In this document: positions 6,519 through 12,792 of the stretch, piece after piece
How positions within the stretch are numbered: position 1 is the first letter of the stretch
Layout: each line of letters starts with the position of its first letter
DNA from: Verrucomicrobia bacterium UBA740
GTDB lineage: Bacteria; Verrucomicrobiota; Kiritimatiellia; RFP12; UBA1067
Assembly: GCA_002298665.1 (NCBI GenBank)
Contig: DBKW01000007.1
Location: forward strand, 12,196-28,396
Length of the DNA: 16,201 bases
Direction: 5' to 3'
Position numbers and translations under genes: made by a program
The notes under the pieces: generated by a model
What the model was told of the DNA's origin: nothing
What the model saw: only the letters and a program-made list of their open reading frames with translations
The model's database searches: none

Positions 6519-7156
6519 GCGGCGAGCGGACATCCCGCGCACTTCGGGTGCACGGGGTCGCAGCGCGTCTGGCCGAACGAGACGAGGTAGCTGTTCCACG
6601 TCTTCCAGTAGCGCACGGGCAGAATGCGCCGAAGGGCCATTTCCGTCTCGAGCGGCGTTTTCGTGTGCACAAGCCCCAGTCCGTTGCAGATGCGGTGCAC
6701 GTGCACATCCACGCAGATCGCCGGCAGGTCGAAACCGACCGCGACGGTGAGATTGGCGGTCTTGCGTCCGACCCCCGGCAGTTCGCAGAGTTCCTCGACC
6801 GTGTGCGGGAGCACGCCGCCGAACTTTTCCGCAAGCGCCGCGGGCAGGGCGTGCAAGTGCCGCGCCTTGGCGTGGTAGAAGCCGACCGGGTAGATGAGCC
6901 TCTCGAGTTCCGGAACGCTCAGCCGCGCCAAGTCCGCCGGGGTGAAGATTTTGCCGCGGGCCGTCGCGAAAAGGCGCTTGACCGCCCCGGCCGTGCACGC
7001 ATCCTTCGTGCGCGCCGAAAGAATCGTCCCCACCAGCACGCAGAACGGGTCCTTCGTGTGCGCCTGGACGAGTTCGATTATGGGCGCCCGATGGGCCTCG
7101 AATTCCTTCTTCAGCGCCCGGTTGACCGCGGGTATGTCTGCAACTGTCATGCTCAT
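6470..7156 (-). CDS. nth: Endonuclease III (DNA glycosylase / AP lyase)
   Basis: Nth removes oxidised pyrimidines and nicks abasic sites in base-excision repair. The protein has 228 residues. Visible are LVGTILSARTKD in the N-terminal helical core, the helix-hairpin-helix ELPGVGRKTANL with the catalytic Lys, the VDVHVHRICNGLGL segment with the catalytic Asp, and the [4Fe-4S] ligands C-x6-C-x2-C-x5-C (CDPVHPKCAGCPLAAYC). The start MSMTVADIP at 7156 lies 7 nt behind an extended -10 box and lacks a Shine-Dalgarno; ATG 7150 is also possible. A longer in-frame extension to 7297 would run through the promoter and is rejected. The gene ends inside rsmD on the opposite strand. Confidence 0.94.
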   Translation of the reverse strand: MSMTVADIPAVNRALKKEFEAHRAPIIELVQAHTKDPFCVLVGTILSARTKDACTAGAVKRLFATARGKIFTPADLARLSVPELERLIYPVGFYHAKARHLHALPAALAEKFGGVLPHTVEELCELPGVGRKTANLTVAVGFDLPAICVDVHVHRICNGLGLVHTKTPLETEMALRRILPVRYWKTWNSYLVSFGQTRCDPVHPKCAGCPLAAYCELPRRQTQSRVLP

Positions 7157-7163
7157 GTCCCGT

Positions 7164-7172
7164 ATTATACCA
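7164..7172 (-). promoter_or_regulatory. Extended -10 promoter of nth
   Basis: On the minus strand TGG-TATAAT (TATAAT at 7169-7164) lies 7 nt before the nth ATG at 7156. The sequence between them is ACGGGAC. No clear -35 box is present. Transcription would start at or within a few bases of the start codon. Confidence 0.6.
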
Positions 7173-7291
7173 AATTTGCGCGCGAGCAGAGAAGCGGAAA
7201 TGCGCACCGGGGCGCCTTTGCGCCATCTTCCGCGATCGGCGGTATTCTTCGCCGGATCTCCCGGGACGGACGCGTCGTTTGTCCGCGCCAG

Positions 7292-7383
7292 CTTCAAGAG
7301 ACCGCGGTCTCAGGTACAAAAGACCGCGGTCTCTAGGGCAAAAGACCGCGGTCTCTCGACCAAAAGACCGCGGTCTCTTGAAG
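7292..7383. repeat. Array of four perfect 12-bp palindromes at exact 22-bp period
   Basis: AGACCGCGGTCT occurs at 7299-7310, 7321-7332, 7343-7354 and 7365-7376. Each copy is a perfect palindrome and starts are exactly 22 bp apart. The three 10-nt spacers differ, but each starts with C and ends in CAAA or CCAAA-like AAA. The whole array is bounded by a 19-nt inverted repeat whose outer part is CTTCAAG (7292-7298) / CTTGAAG (7377-7383). It lies in the region between the divergent nth and cysE genes, about 120 bp upstream of the nth promoter. Not CRISPR: units and spacers are too short and fully palindromic. Its role as a binding-site array, hairpin element or repeat family is unknown. Confidence 0.92.
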
Positions 7384-7780
7384 TCCGGCTGGGAACGGGC
7401 GCCTGGGCGGCGTGCCCTCTCCCGCGGTCTTACCCTTTGGACCAGCCGTCTGCCGCGGAGACAACCTTCTGAAAAGGAGAGAAATATGGAGTCCGGAGCC
7501 AGATAGAACAGCGCATCGTCCAAACGAAACATCCCGGGCCGGGGCGGTCGATCGCATTTCTGAAACCACGTGGACGGGGGGCTTTCCGCCGCCTCTGTCC
7601 GCATGCTTTGCAATTCACAACAGGAGCCTTTGCTCGCCTTTTCGGGGATAGCCTTGTGGTTCTTCCGGGCTTCGTCGGCGACTGGAACCTCTTCCGGAGC
7701 GGGCTCTTGTTCGTTTCCCGGCGACCGGTGCGGACGAAAGGCGAAGAGACGAGCTTTTCGCGGCTCTTAGTGCCCTAACC
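7384..7780. other. Gene-poor intergenic stretch
   Basis: About 400 bp without a supported gene. The open frames crossing it on both strands are low-complexity and do not look like proteins. The only translation-like signal is the six-codon ORF at 7486-7506. A weak imperfect hairpin lies near 7744-7768 (AAGAG.CG / CG.CTCTT) without a following T-run. The stretch could be part of a dispersed repeat or a decayed sequence, but nothing decisive is seen. Confidence 0.4.
7474..7506 (+). other. Possible six-codon ORF with strong ribosome-binding site
   Basis: AAGGAG (7474-7479) lies 6 nt before ATG at 7486. The frame then reads M-E-S-G-A-R and stops with TAG at 7504-7506. The Shine-Dalgarno and spacing are as good as those of any gene in the window, yet the frame is only six codons. 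It may be a leader peptide, the remnant start of a decayed gene, or chance. No promoter was identified for it. Confidence 0.25.
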
Positions 7781-7785
7781 CATGT

Positions 7786-7830
7786 TTGCCCGAGTAAATG
7801 TCCATATACTGGGAGCATTTACTTGGGCAA
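7786..7830. repeat. Long inverted repeat (15-bp arms, one wobble)
   Basis: TTGCCCGAGTAAATG (7786-7800) and CATTTACTTGGGCAA (7816-7830) are inverted copies with one mismatch that still pairs as G-U in RNA. They enclose a 15-nt loop. No T-run follows on either strand, so it is not a standard terminator. It lies about 60 bp upstream of the cysE promoter. It could be an operator, a structured RNA element or a small mobile-element remnant. Confidence 0.75.
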
Positions 7831-7883
7831 TTCACACGGTTTCGGCGTCTTTCGACTTTTCTCCGCACAAGGCGCCGCAGATA

Positions 7884-7892
7884 TGGTATAAT
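7884..7892 (+). promoter_or_regulatory. Extended -10 promoter upstream of cysE
   Basis: TGG-TATAAT, with TATAAT at 7887-7892, is the same 9-mer found before nth and rnhC. Transcription would start near 7899. This leaves either a leader of about 160 nt before cysE, or a leaderless GTG-started small ORF at 7902. Confidence 0.6.
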
Positions 7893-7901
7893 ATGGGGAT
7901 T

Positions 7902-8057
7902 GTGAATTTGACAGAGTCTCTAAACGCCTATGGTATCCGAACAAGACCGTCTCTTGGCGGATTCCGCCTTTTGCATTCGCCCGGATTTGTCGGGGCGGGA
8001 CGCGGGAGTTCGGCGTCTAGAGGCCGGACGGGTCGAATTCGTCCACATCATTCCTAA
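7902..8057 (+). other. Possible leader ORF or structured leader of cysE
   Basis: From GTG at 7902, which sits 9 nt after the -10 box, an open frame of 51 codons ends with TAA at 8055-8057. That stop directly abuts the cysE ATG at 8058. The translation (VNLTESLNAYGIRTRPSLGG..., later rich in Gly, Ser, Arg and His) resembles no family I know and has no cysteine codons. The same interval has a GGCGGA/TCCGCC hairpin (7954-7966) followed by TTTT, which is terminator-like. A coupled leader peptide, an attenuator or a plain 5' UTR are all possible. Confidence 0.3.
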
Positions 8058-8816
8058 ATGGAAGAAACTATGACACTCACACAGCGCGTGGCTATTCTCC
8101 TCAATCATCTGCTTGAACATTTGTATCCGGGTGTTTACGGTGATTGTTCGTGCCGTGAAGAGGTGATCTCGCGCGAGCTGTTGCGCCTGGCGGGCGATGT
8201 GGCGCCCGAGGCGGACGCCCTGCGCATAGTGGACGGTTTCTGGGCGGCGATGCCCGAGGTGCGCCGGCGGCTGGCGACGGACATCACCGCGGCGTACGAG
8301 GGCGATCCCGCGGCGCAGTCCGAGAGCGAGGTCATCGTGGCGTATCCGGGGCTTTATGCGACGACGGTGCACCGTCTCGCGCACGAACTGCACCGTCTGC
8401 AGGTGCCGATCGTCCCGCGCATCATGGCCGAACTGGCGCATTCCCGCACGGGGATAGACATCCACCCGGGGGCGACGATCGGGGACCGCTTCTTCATTGA
8501 CCACGGCACGGGCGTCGTCATCGGCGAGACGACCGTCATCGGGCGCAACGTGAAACTCTACCAGGGGGTCACGCTCGGGGCGCTTTCGTTCGAGAAGGAC
8601 CCGGTGACCGGCACGCTCGTCAAGGGCGTGAAGCGCCATCCGAACGTGGAGGACAACGTGGTCATCTACGCCGGGGCGACGATTCTGGGCGGCGACACCA
8701 CGATCGGGCACGACAGCGAGATTGGCGGGAACGTCTGGCTGAAGGACTCCGTCCCGCCGTTTTCGCGCGTCTACAACAAGGAACCGCCGCCGGTCATCAA
8801 GTCGCTCGCGAAATGA
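8058..8816 (+). CDS. cysE: Serine O-acetyltransferase (CysE family, left-handed beta-helix)
   Basis: CysE acetylates serine with acetyl-CoA to O-acetylserine, the first step of cysteine synthesis. The protein has 252 residues. A helical N-terminal region (about 1-135) ends in ELHRLQVPIVPRIMAELAHSRTGIDIHPGATIG. The hexapeptide-repeat beta-helix then runs through FFIDHGTGVVIGETTVIGRNVKLYQGVTLGA, including the catalytic His of DHGTG, and continues to GGDTTIGHDSEIGGNVWL. A loop insert (about 176-193) separates the coils, as in EpsC-type members. The start could be ATG 8058 or ATG 8070; GGAAG 5 nt before 8070 favours the shorter form (248 residues). The stop overlaps the next gene (ATGA). No CysK is in the window. 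Confidence 0.93.
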   Translation: MEETMTLTQRVAILLNHLLEHLYPGVYGDCSCREEVISRELLRLAGDVAPEADALRIVDGFWAAMPEVRRRLATDITAAYEGDPAAQSESEVIVAYPGLYATTVHRLAHELHRLQVPIVPRIMAELAHSRTGIDIHPGATIGDRFFIDHGTGVVIGETTVIGRNVKLYQGVTLGALSFEKDPVTGTLVKGVKRHPNVEDNVVIYAGATILGGDTTIGHDSEIGGNVWLKDSVPPFSRVYNKEPPPVIKSLAK

Positions 8817-9703
8817 GTCTCTGGGCGACACTCCTGGCGGCGGTCGTCGTGGGGACGTGGAACGGGAACTGGTTCCCGTCCCACCGTGCCGAACACCGCG
8901 CCGCGCCGGAAGTCGAAGAGCGGACGATTGCCGCGTCCGGCCAGATGCTGGCGGAGGCGGTCCGCGCGCTCGATCCGCAGGGCACGAACGACCTCATCCT
9001 GTGCTTCAACGAGATCCGCAACCGCGAGGCGGCCGTGCGCCTGACCGCGGCGGTCGGCGCGGCGCTCGAGCGGACCAATCTTTCCGTCGCGGCGATTTCG
9101 GCCTACCGCCGGCGGGACCGGTTCGACATGCAGCAGGATGTGATCGCCACGACGCTTCCGGTCGTCCAGGGCAGCTGGAGCCGGTGGTGGCGGGACAAGG
9201 AGCGGACGCCGCCGCGGGGGACCGTGCAGGCGGATCTTCTCCTATCCCCGGCGGTCACGGCGCGCGTCCAGGTGGTGCATTTGAAGTCCAACTACGGCCA
9301 GCGCACCGCCGAGCAGATTGCGCTCAACCGCCACAAGCGGACGCAGGCCGTCAAGCAGCTGCTCTCGTTCATGGACCCGATGAAGGGTCCGCTGCTCATC
9401 GCCGGGGACATGAACGCGGACAGGTGGAAGCCCGAATTCGCCGCGGAGGAGATTTTCGGGCTTTTGGAGCGGGCGAACTTCCACAATACGCTGGAGGCGC
9501 TCCCCGCGTCGGAGCGGGCGACCTACATCGGGCGGGGAAAAGGACGGGACAGCGCGCTGGACTACATCTTTACGCGGGGCTGGGCGACGAAGGGGGGCGC
9601 GCGCGTCTTTTCCGCGCAGGGCTGCTCGGACCACAAGCCCGTTTTTGTTTTGCTCCAGCCGCCGGAGCCTGTTCCCGCGAAGCCGCGGATGTGGTATAAT
9701 TAG
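8813..9703 (+). CDS. Endonuclease/exonuclease/phosphatase-fold protein
   Basis: This 296-residue protein has the EEP (DNase I-like) metal-dependent phosphoesterase fold. The landmarks in order are VVGTWNGNWFPS (first strand with the Asn ligand), CFNEIRN with the metal-binding Glu, VVHLKSNYG, LLIAGDMNAD (the G-D-x-N motif), and SDHKPVF at the end with the catalytic Asp-His pair. Members hydrolyse phosphodiesters of nucleic acids, lipids or small molecules; the substrate here is unknown. The N terminus is hydrophobic (MSLWATLLAAVVVG). It may be a signal peptide, or simply the first strand of the fold, because little sequence precedes the motif. It is translationally coupled to cysE (ATGA). Its last codons (Trp-Tyr-Asn-stop) encode the rnhC promoter. 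Confidence 0.85.
   Translation: MSLWATLLAAVVVGTWNGNWFPSHRAEHRAAPEVEERTIAASGQMLAEAVRALDPQGTNDLILCFNEIRNREAAVRLTAAVGAALERTNLSVAAISAYRRRDRFDMQQDVIATTLPVVQGSWSRWWRDKERTPPRGTVQADLLLSPAVTARVQVVHLKSNYGQRTAEQIALNRHKRTQAVKQLLSFMDPMKGPLLIAGDMNADRWKPEFAAEEIFGLLERANFHNTLEALPASERATYIGRGKGRDSALDYIFTRGWATKGGARVFSAQGCSDHKPVFVLLQPPEPVPAKPRMWYN
9692..9700 (+). promoter_or_regulatory. Extended -10 promoter of rnhC, inside the end of the upstream gene
   Basis: TGG-TATAAT (TATAAT at 9695-9700) is embedded in the last codons of the phosphoesterase-fold gene. It ends 7 nt before the rnhC ATG at 9708, with TAGAGTG between. No Shine-Dalgarno is present and no clear -35 is seen, as expected for an extended -10, leaderless start. 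Confidence 0.6.
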
Positions 9704-9707
9704 AGTG

Positions 9708-10805
9708 ATGAATTACGAGTCAGATAGGTTGGATCCCTCCGGCGCGGCACTTCCCAGAAAGACGTGCTTCACATACGAGTTGACGAACGACCAGCAGGAG
9801 CTTTTGCTGGGGGTTTTCGTGACAGGCAACTACCGCCGCCGGGAGGTTCCGTACGCCTTGTACTCCATAGAGGGGGACCATTTCAACGCGACGCTCTACG
9901 AAAAGGAGAAGCACGGCAAGCGCAAACTGTGCGTCCAGGGGGGCAAGGCGGAAGATTTCGTCTTGTTCGTGCTGGAGCCCCAGGTTCTGGGCGGCGCGAC
10001 GCTGGGGTACGAAGAGGTCCTCAATCCGGAACTGACCGCCCCGCATGGGGGCAGCGACGAGTCGGGCAAGGGCGACTATTTCGGTCCGCTCGTGGTGTGC
10101 TGCTGCTATACGGACGAGAAGCTTTCCGCCGAAATGAAGAAGATCGGCGCGCGCGACTGCAAGCAAATGACGGACAAGGCGGTTTTGGCGGCCGGCGCGG
10201 CGCTCCGGACTCTTCTGGGGCCCGACGGATACGCCGTCGTCAAGCTCGGTCCGGCCGCGTACAACCGGCTTTACGCCAAGATGCGCAACATCAACCGGAT
10301 GCTGGCCTGGGCGCACGCCACGGCGATCGAGGAACTGCTCGAGAAGCGTCCGGACTGCCCCCGCGTCGTCGTGGACCAATTCGCCGCGACGGAGGCTGTG
10401 ATTGCGCGCGCCCTCAAGCCGCGCGGCAAAAAGATCGTCGTCGAACAGCGCCACAAGGCCGAAAGCGACATCGCCGTGGCGGCCGCGTCGGTCATTGCGC
10501 GCGAGCTTTTCCTGCGCGACATGGCGAAGATGTCCCAGGACGTGTTTGGGGACGCCCCGGCGGCGGACGGATCCCCCGCGCCCGCCATCCCCATCGGCTC
10601 GAGCGATCCGCGCGTCCGGCAAGTGGCGGAAGAAATGGTGAAGAAGCACGGTCCCGTCTGGCTGATGAACCACTGCAAGGCGCATTTCCAAACGACGGAC
10701 AAGGTGCTGGCGGCCTGCGGCCATACGCGCGCCGATTTGCCGCCGGAGGGACAGGTCGTCTCGGCCGTCAAAAACGGAACGTATAAAGGAAAGAAAGAAT
10801 GCTGA
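9708..10805 (+). CDS. rnhC: Ribonuclease HIII
   Basis: RNase HIII cleaves the RNA strand of RNA-DNA hybrids. The protein has 365 residues from ATG 9708. The N-terminal substrate-binding domain (about 1-105) precedes the RNase H core. The core opens with GGSDESGKGDYFGPLVV, giving acidic residues D117 and E118. It continues with VVVDQF (D223), the HII/HIII-type AESDIAVAAASVIAR, and HFQTTDKV (D331). The GSDESGKGD start and the N-terminal domain distinguish HIII from HII. About 30 extra residues follow the catalytic core, including CGHTRADLPPEGQ, and there is a short insert near 280-295 (GDAPAADGSPAPAIPIG). The gene overlaps the next one by 7 nt and appears to lead a six-gene unit ending in the aminotransferase. 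Confidence 0.93.
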   Translation: MNYESDRLDPSGAALPRKTCFTYELTNDQQELLLGVFVTGNYRRREVPYALYSIEGDHFNATLYEKEKHGKRKLCVQGGKAEDFVLFVLEPQVLGGATLGYEEVLNPELTAPHGGSDESGKGDYFGPLVVCCCYTDEKLSAEMKKIGARDCKQMTDKAVLAAGAALRTLLGPDGYAVVKLGPAAYNRLYAKMRNINRMLAWAHATAIEELLEKRPDCPRVVVDQFAATEAVIARALKPRGKKIVVEQRHKAESDIAVAAASVIARELFLRDMAKMSQDVFGDAPAADGSPAPAIPIGSSDPRVRQVAEEMVKKHGPVWLMNHCKAHFQTTDKVLAACGHTRADLPPEGQVVSAVKNGTYKGKKEC

Positions 10806-11515
10806 TAGCCAACTCGCTTGTGGACGGATTCCTTTCGTCCAACCTCATGGGACAGGGCATCGTCGAGGTGCAACTTCTGGGGTCCGTCATCATGGTCGCC
10901 GCGATCATCGGCAAATTCCGCGAACTGCGCTTTACGACGCAGGCCACGCGGCGTTTCCTGCGCGACTTTTCGGAAGGGCAAGACGTCCTGGACCACTATC
11001 TGACACGGCGTCCGTCGGGCGCGTGCGGCATCGAGCGAATCTACAAGGAGACGTGCGAGCGCCTTCTGAAGATCCTGACGCCGGACGTGCGTTCGCTTCT
11101 GGTCGGGCGCAAGGCCGAAGGGGCCGCGGCGCTCACCGCGCGCGAAATCGAGCTGGTGCGGGGCACGTGCGAACATACGCTGGACGAGGAGGAGCTGCGT
11201 GTGGAAGCCGGCACGGGGGTCATCGCGACCGTGGTCGCGCTCGCGCCGATGCTGGGGCTCCTGGGCACGGTGTGGGGCGTGTTGGACGCTTTCGCCGACA
11301 TGGGAAGCGCCGGCAGCGCCAATCTCGCCACCATCGCGCCGTCCATTTCCGCCGCGCTTGTCACGACGGTCGTCGGCCTCCTCATCGCCATCCCGGGCGT
11401 CATCGCCTTCAACCGCCTCAACGGACTTATGCGCAGCTTGACCAGCGACATGGAAGGCTTTACGGACGAGTTGATGGGGCGCATCGCGTGCGAATTCCAG
11501 GGGAGGAGCGCGTAA
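10799..11515 (+). CDS. ExbB/TolQ/MotA-family proton-channel protein
   Basis: This 238-residue inner-membrane protein is the channel subunit of an ExbB-ExbD or TolQ-TolR ion-driven motor. An N-terminal helix lies at about 24-40 (IVEVQLLGSVIMVAAIIG). A cytoplasmic loop follows to about 135. The conserved two-helix core comes next: AGTGVIATVVALAPMLGLLGTVWGVLDAFADM (about 138-170), with the family's GLLGTVWG signature, then IAPSISAALVTTVVGLLIAIPGVIAFN (about 181-207). It is followed 2 nt later by the ExbD/TolR partner. AAAGGA just before the ATG, within rnhC, supports the start. Whether it is functionally Exb- or Tol-like cannot be decided from this subunit. Confidence 0.92.
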   Translation: MLIANSLVDGFLSSNLMGQGIVEVQLLGSVIMVAAIIGKFRELRFTTQATRRFLRDFSEGQDVLDHYLTRRPSGACGIERIYKETCERLLKILTPDVRSLLVGRKAEGAAALTAREIELVRGTCEHTLDEEELRVEAGTGVIATVVALAPMLGLLGTVWGVLDAFADMGSAGSANLATIAPSISAALVTTVVGLLIAIPGVIAFNRLNGLMRSLTSDMEGFTDELMGRIACEFQGRSA

Positions 11516-11517
11516 CC

Positions 11518-11928
11518 ATGCGGCGGCGCAGGCGCGTACGCGGCGAAAAGCCGAAAGCGGCCGTCGATATGACCTCCCTTATCGACTTGACCTTCCTTTT
11601 GCTCGTGACCTTCATTGTGACGCTACCCGCGCTGGAGCAGGGGGTTTCCATCCTTCTGCCGCGCGCGAAGACGGACGAACTGCCGACCAAGAACAAGAAG
11701 GCGCATACGATCACGATCGACGCCCAGAACCGGCTCTTTCTCAATAATCGGCCGACGACGGCGCAGGATTTGAAGAAGGAACTTCTGGCGCTGGCCGCGG
11801 CGGATCCCGACGTGCCCGTTCTCGTGCGCGGCGACGAGCGTTTGGACTACGGGAGCGTCATGAACATAGTGAAAATCGTCTACGACTGCAAGATCCGGCG
11901 CATGGCGCTTGTCACGGTGGAACAATAA
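11518..11928 (+). CDS. ExbD/TolR-family biopolymer transport protein
   Basis: The protein has 136 residues. It has a very basic cytoplasmic start (MRRRRRVRGEKPK) and one membrane helix at about 20-40 (SLIDLTFLLLVTFIVTLPAL). The essential proton-path Asp is D23, in the same place as in TolR/ExbD. A periplasmic alpha/beta domain follows (HTITIDAQNRLFLNN ... VPVLVRGDERLDYGSVMNIVKIV). It forms the motor with the ExbB/TolQ-like protein encoded just before. GAGGAG 9 nt before the ATG gives a good ribosome-binding site. Two nucleotides separate it from each neighbour. Confidence 0.93.
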   Translation: MRRRRRVRGEKPKAAVDMTSLIDLTFLLLVTFIVTLPALEQGVSILLPRAKTDELPTKNKKAHTITIDAQNRLFLNNRPTTAQDLKKELLALAAADPDVPVLVRGDERLDYGSVMNIVKIVYDCKIRRMALVTVEQ

Positions 11929-11930
11929 CG

Positions 11931-12791
11931 ATGTTCACGGACGAAGAAAAGAAACCGAACGTAATCGACGCGAAGACGGTGGGCCTGGCGCTCGCGGCGC
12001 ATCTCGTGCTCTTCGCGGCGCTTTTCTTCGTGGGGCAGCTGGCGTCCAAGCCGAAAGAAACGGTCATCCCCATCGATTTGACGGTGGTCGTGCACGAGAA
12101 TCTGGATGGGAAGGAAAGCGAGCCGCCGCCGGAGAAGGAAGTCGCCGCACCGGAGCCAGACCCCAAGCCGGCCCCCGAGCCGCCCCCGCCGCCACCCGAA
12201 CCCGCGCCGGAGCCGGAACCCCGGGTCGAAGCCGTGGAACAGATCGTGGCGCCCAAGAAAGAGACGCCCAAGAAGGTCCAGCCCAAGCCGCGACCTCCGA
12301 AAGAAACGCCTCCCCAGCCGCAAAAGACGAAAGAACAATTGGCCCGGGAACGCAAAAGGGCGCGCGAGGAACGTTTGAAGGCGATTCGGGCGGCCGTCAA
12401 GAAGGGGACGCCCCCGCGGAACGCGGGCAAGACCGACAAGCGTCCCACAAATTGGCGCGAACTGCTCAATCAAGGGTACAGACCCGCCGCCACGACCCAG
12501 GTCGCCGCGGACGAGAATCAGCGGTGCTATTCGCTCATTCGCAACGCCTTTTACGCGAAATGGAACAGTCCGCCCTGGACGGACACGCTCGGCGACATGC
12601 TTCTCGCGGTCGAGTTTGGTTCCGGTGGACAGGTCAAGAACTACCGCCTCGTCAAGAGTTCGGGCGACCGCGCCGCGGACAATTCGGTTCTGGAGGCGGC
12701 CGCGCAGGTTCGCCGCGTGGCGGGGCTTTCCTACGAATTCCTTTCCAAAAACCCTTCGGTGACCGTCCGATTCAAAGTAAAACCAAACTGA
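11931..12791 (+). CDS. TonB/TolA-like energy-transducing protein
   Basis: The protein has 286 residues with the classic three-part layout. A cytoplasmic start leads to one membrane helix at about 17-37 (VGLALAAHLVLFAALFFVGQL). A long Pro/Glu/Lys-rich periplasmic spacer follows at about 62-130 (repeated PEP, PKP, PPPP runs). A charged helical stretch precedes a C-terminal domain at about 198-286. That domain contains CYSLIRNAFYAKWNSPPW, GGQVKNYRLVKSSGD, DNSVLEAAAQVRRV and VTVRFKV. The IRNAFYAKW and SSGD..(D)NSVL pattern looks more like TolA/TonB_C_2 than E. coli TonB. It would couple the ExbB/ExbD motor to outer-membrane partners, but no receptor, TolB or Pal gene lies in the window. Confidence 0.87.
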   Translation: MFTDEEKKPNVIDAKTVGLALAAHLVLFAALFFVGQLASKPKETVIPIDLTVVVHENLDGKESEPPPEKEVAAPEPDPKPAPEPPPPPPEPAPEPEPRVEAVEQIVAPKKETPKKVQPKPRPPKETPPQPQKTKEQLARERKRAREERLKAIRAAVKKGTPPRNAGKTDKRPTNWRELLNQGYRPAATTQVAADENQRCYSLIRNAFYAKWNSPPWTDTLGDMLLAVEFGSGGQVKNYRLVKSSGDRAADNSVLEAAAQVRRVAGLSYEFLSKNPSVTVRFKVKPN

Positions 12792-12792
12792 T

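Noticed and set aside
7157..7297. N-terminal extension of nth upstream of 7156
   Set aside because: The added residues match no family feature, and they would lie upstream of the TGG-TATAAT promoter.
7299..7376. Possible CRISPR array
   Set aside because: Units are 12-bp perfect palindromes with 10-nt spacers, only four copies, and no cas genes are present. CRISPR repeats and spacers are much longer.
5798..7613. Long frames on both strands running through queD, rsmD, nth and the palindrome array
   Set aside because: They cross well-supported genes and repeat DNA. The stretches such as RPRSL and DRGLL are just translated palindromes.
7430..7618. Minus-strand frame starting MNCKACG as a small zinc-ribbon protein
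   Set aside because: Only one CxxC pair, no ribosome-binding site seen, and the rest is low-complexity and Arg/Pro-rich.
7744..7768. Imperfect hairpin as a terminator
   Set aside because: It has a mismatch in the stem and no following T-run on either strand.
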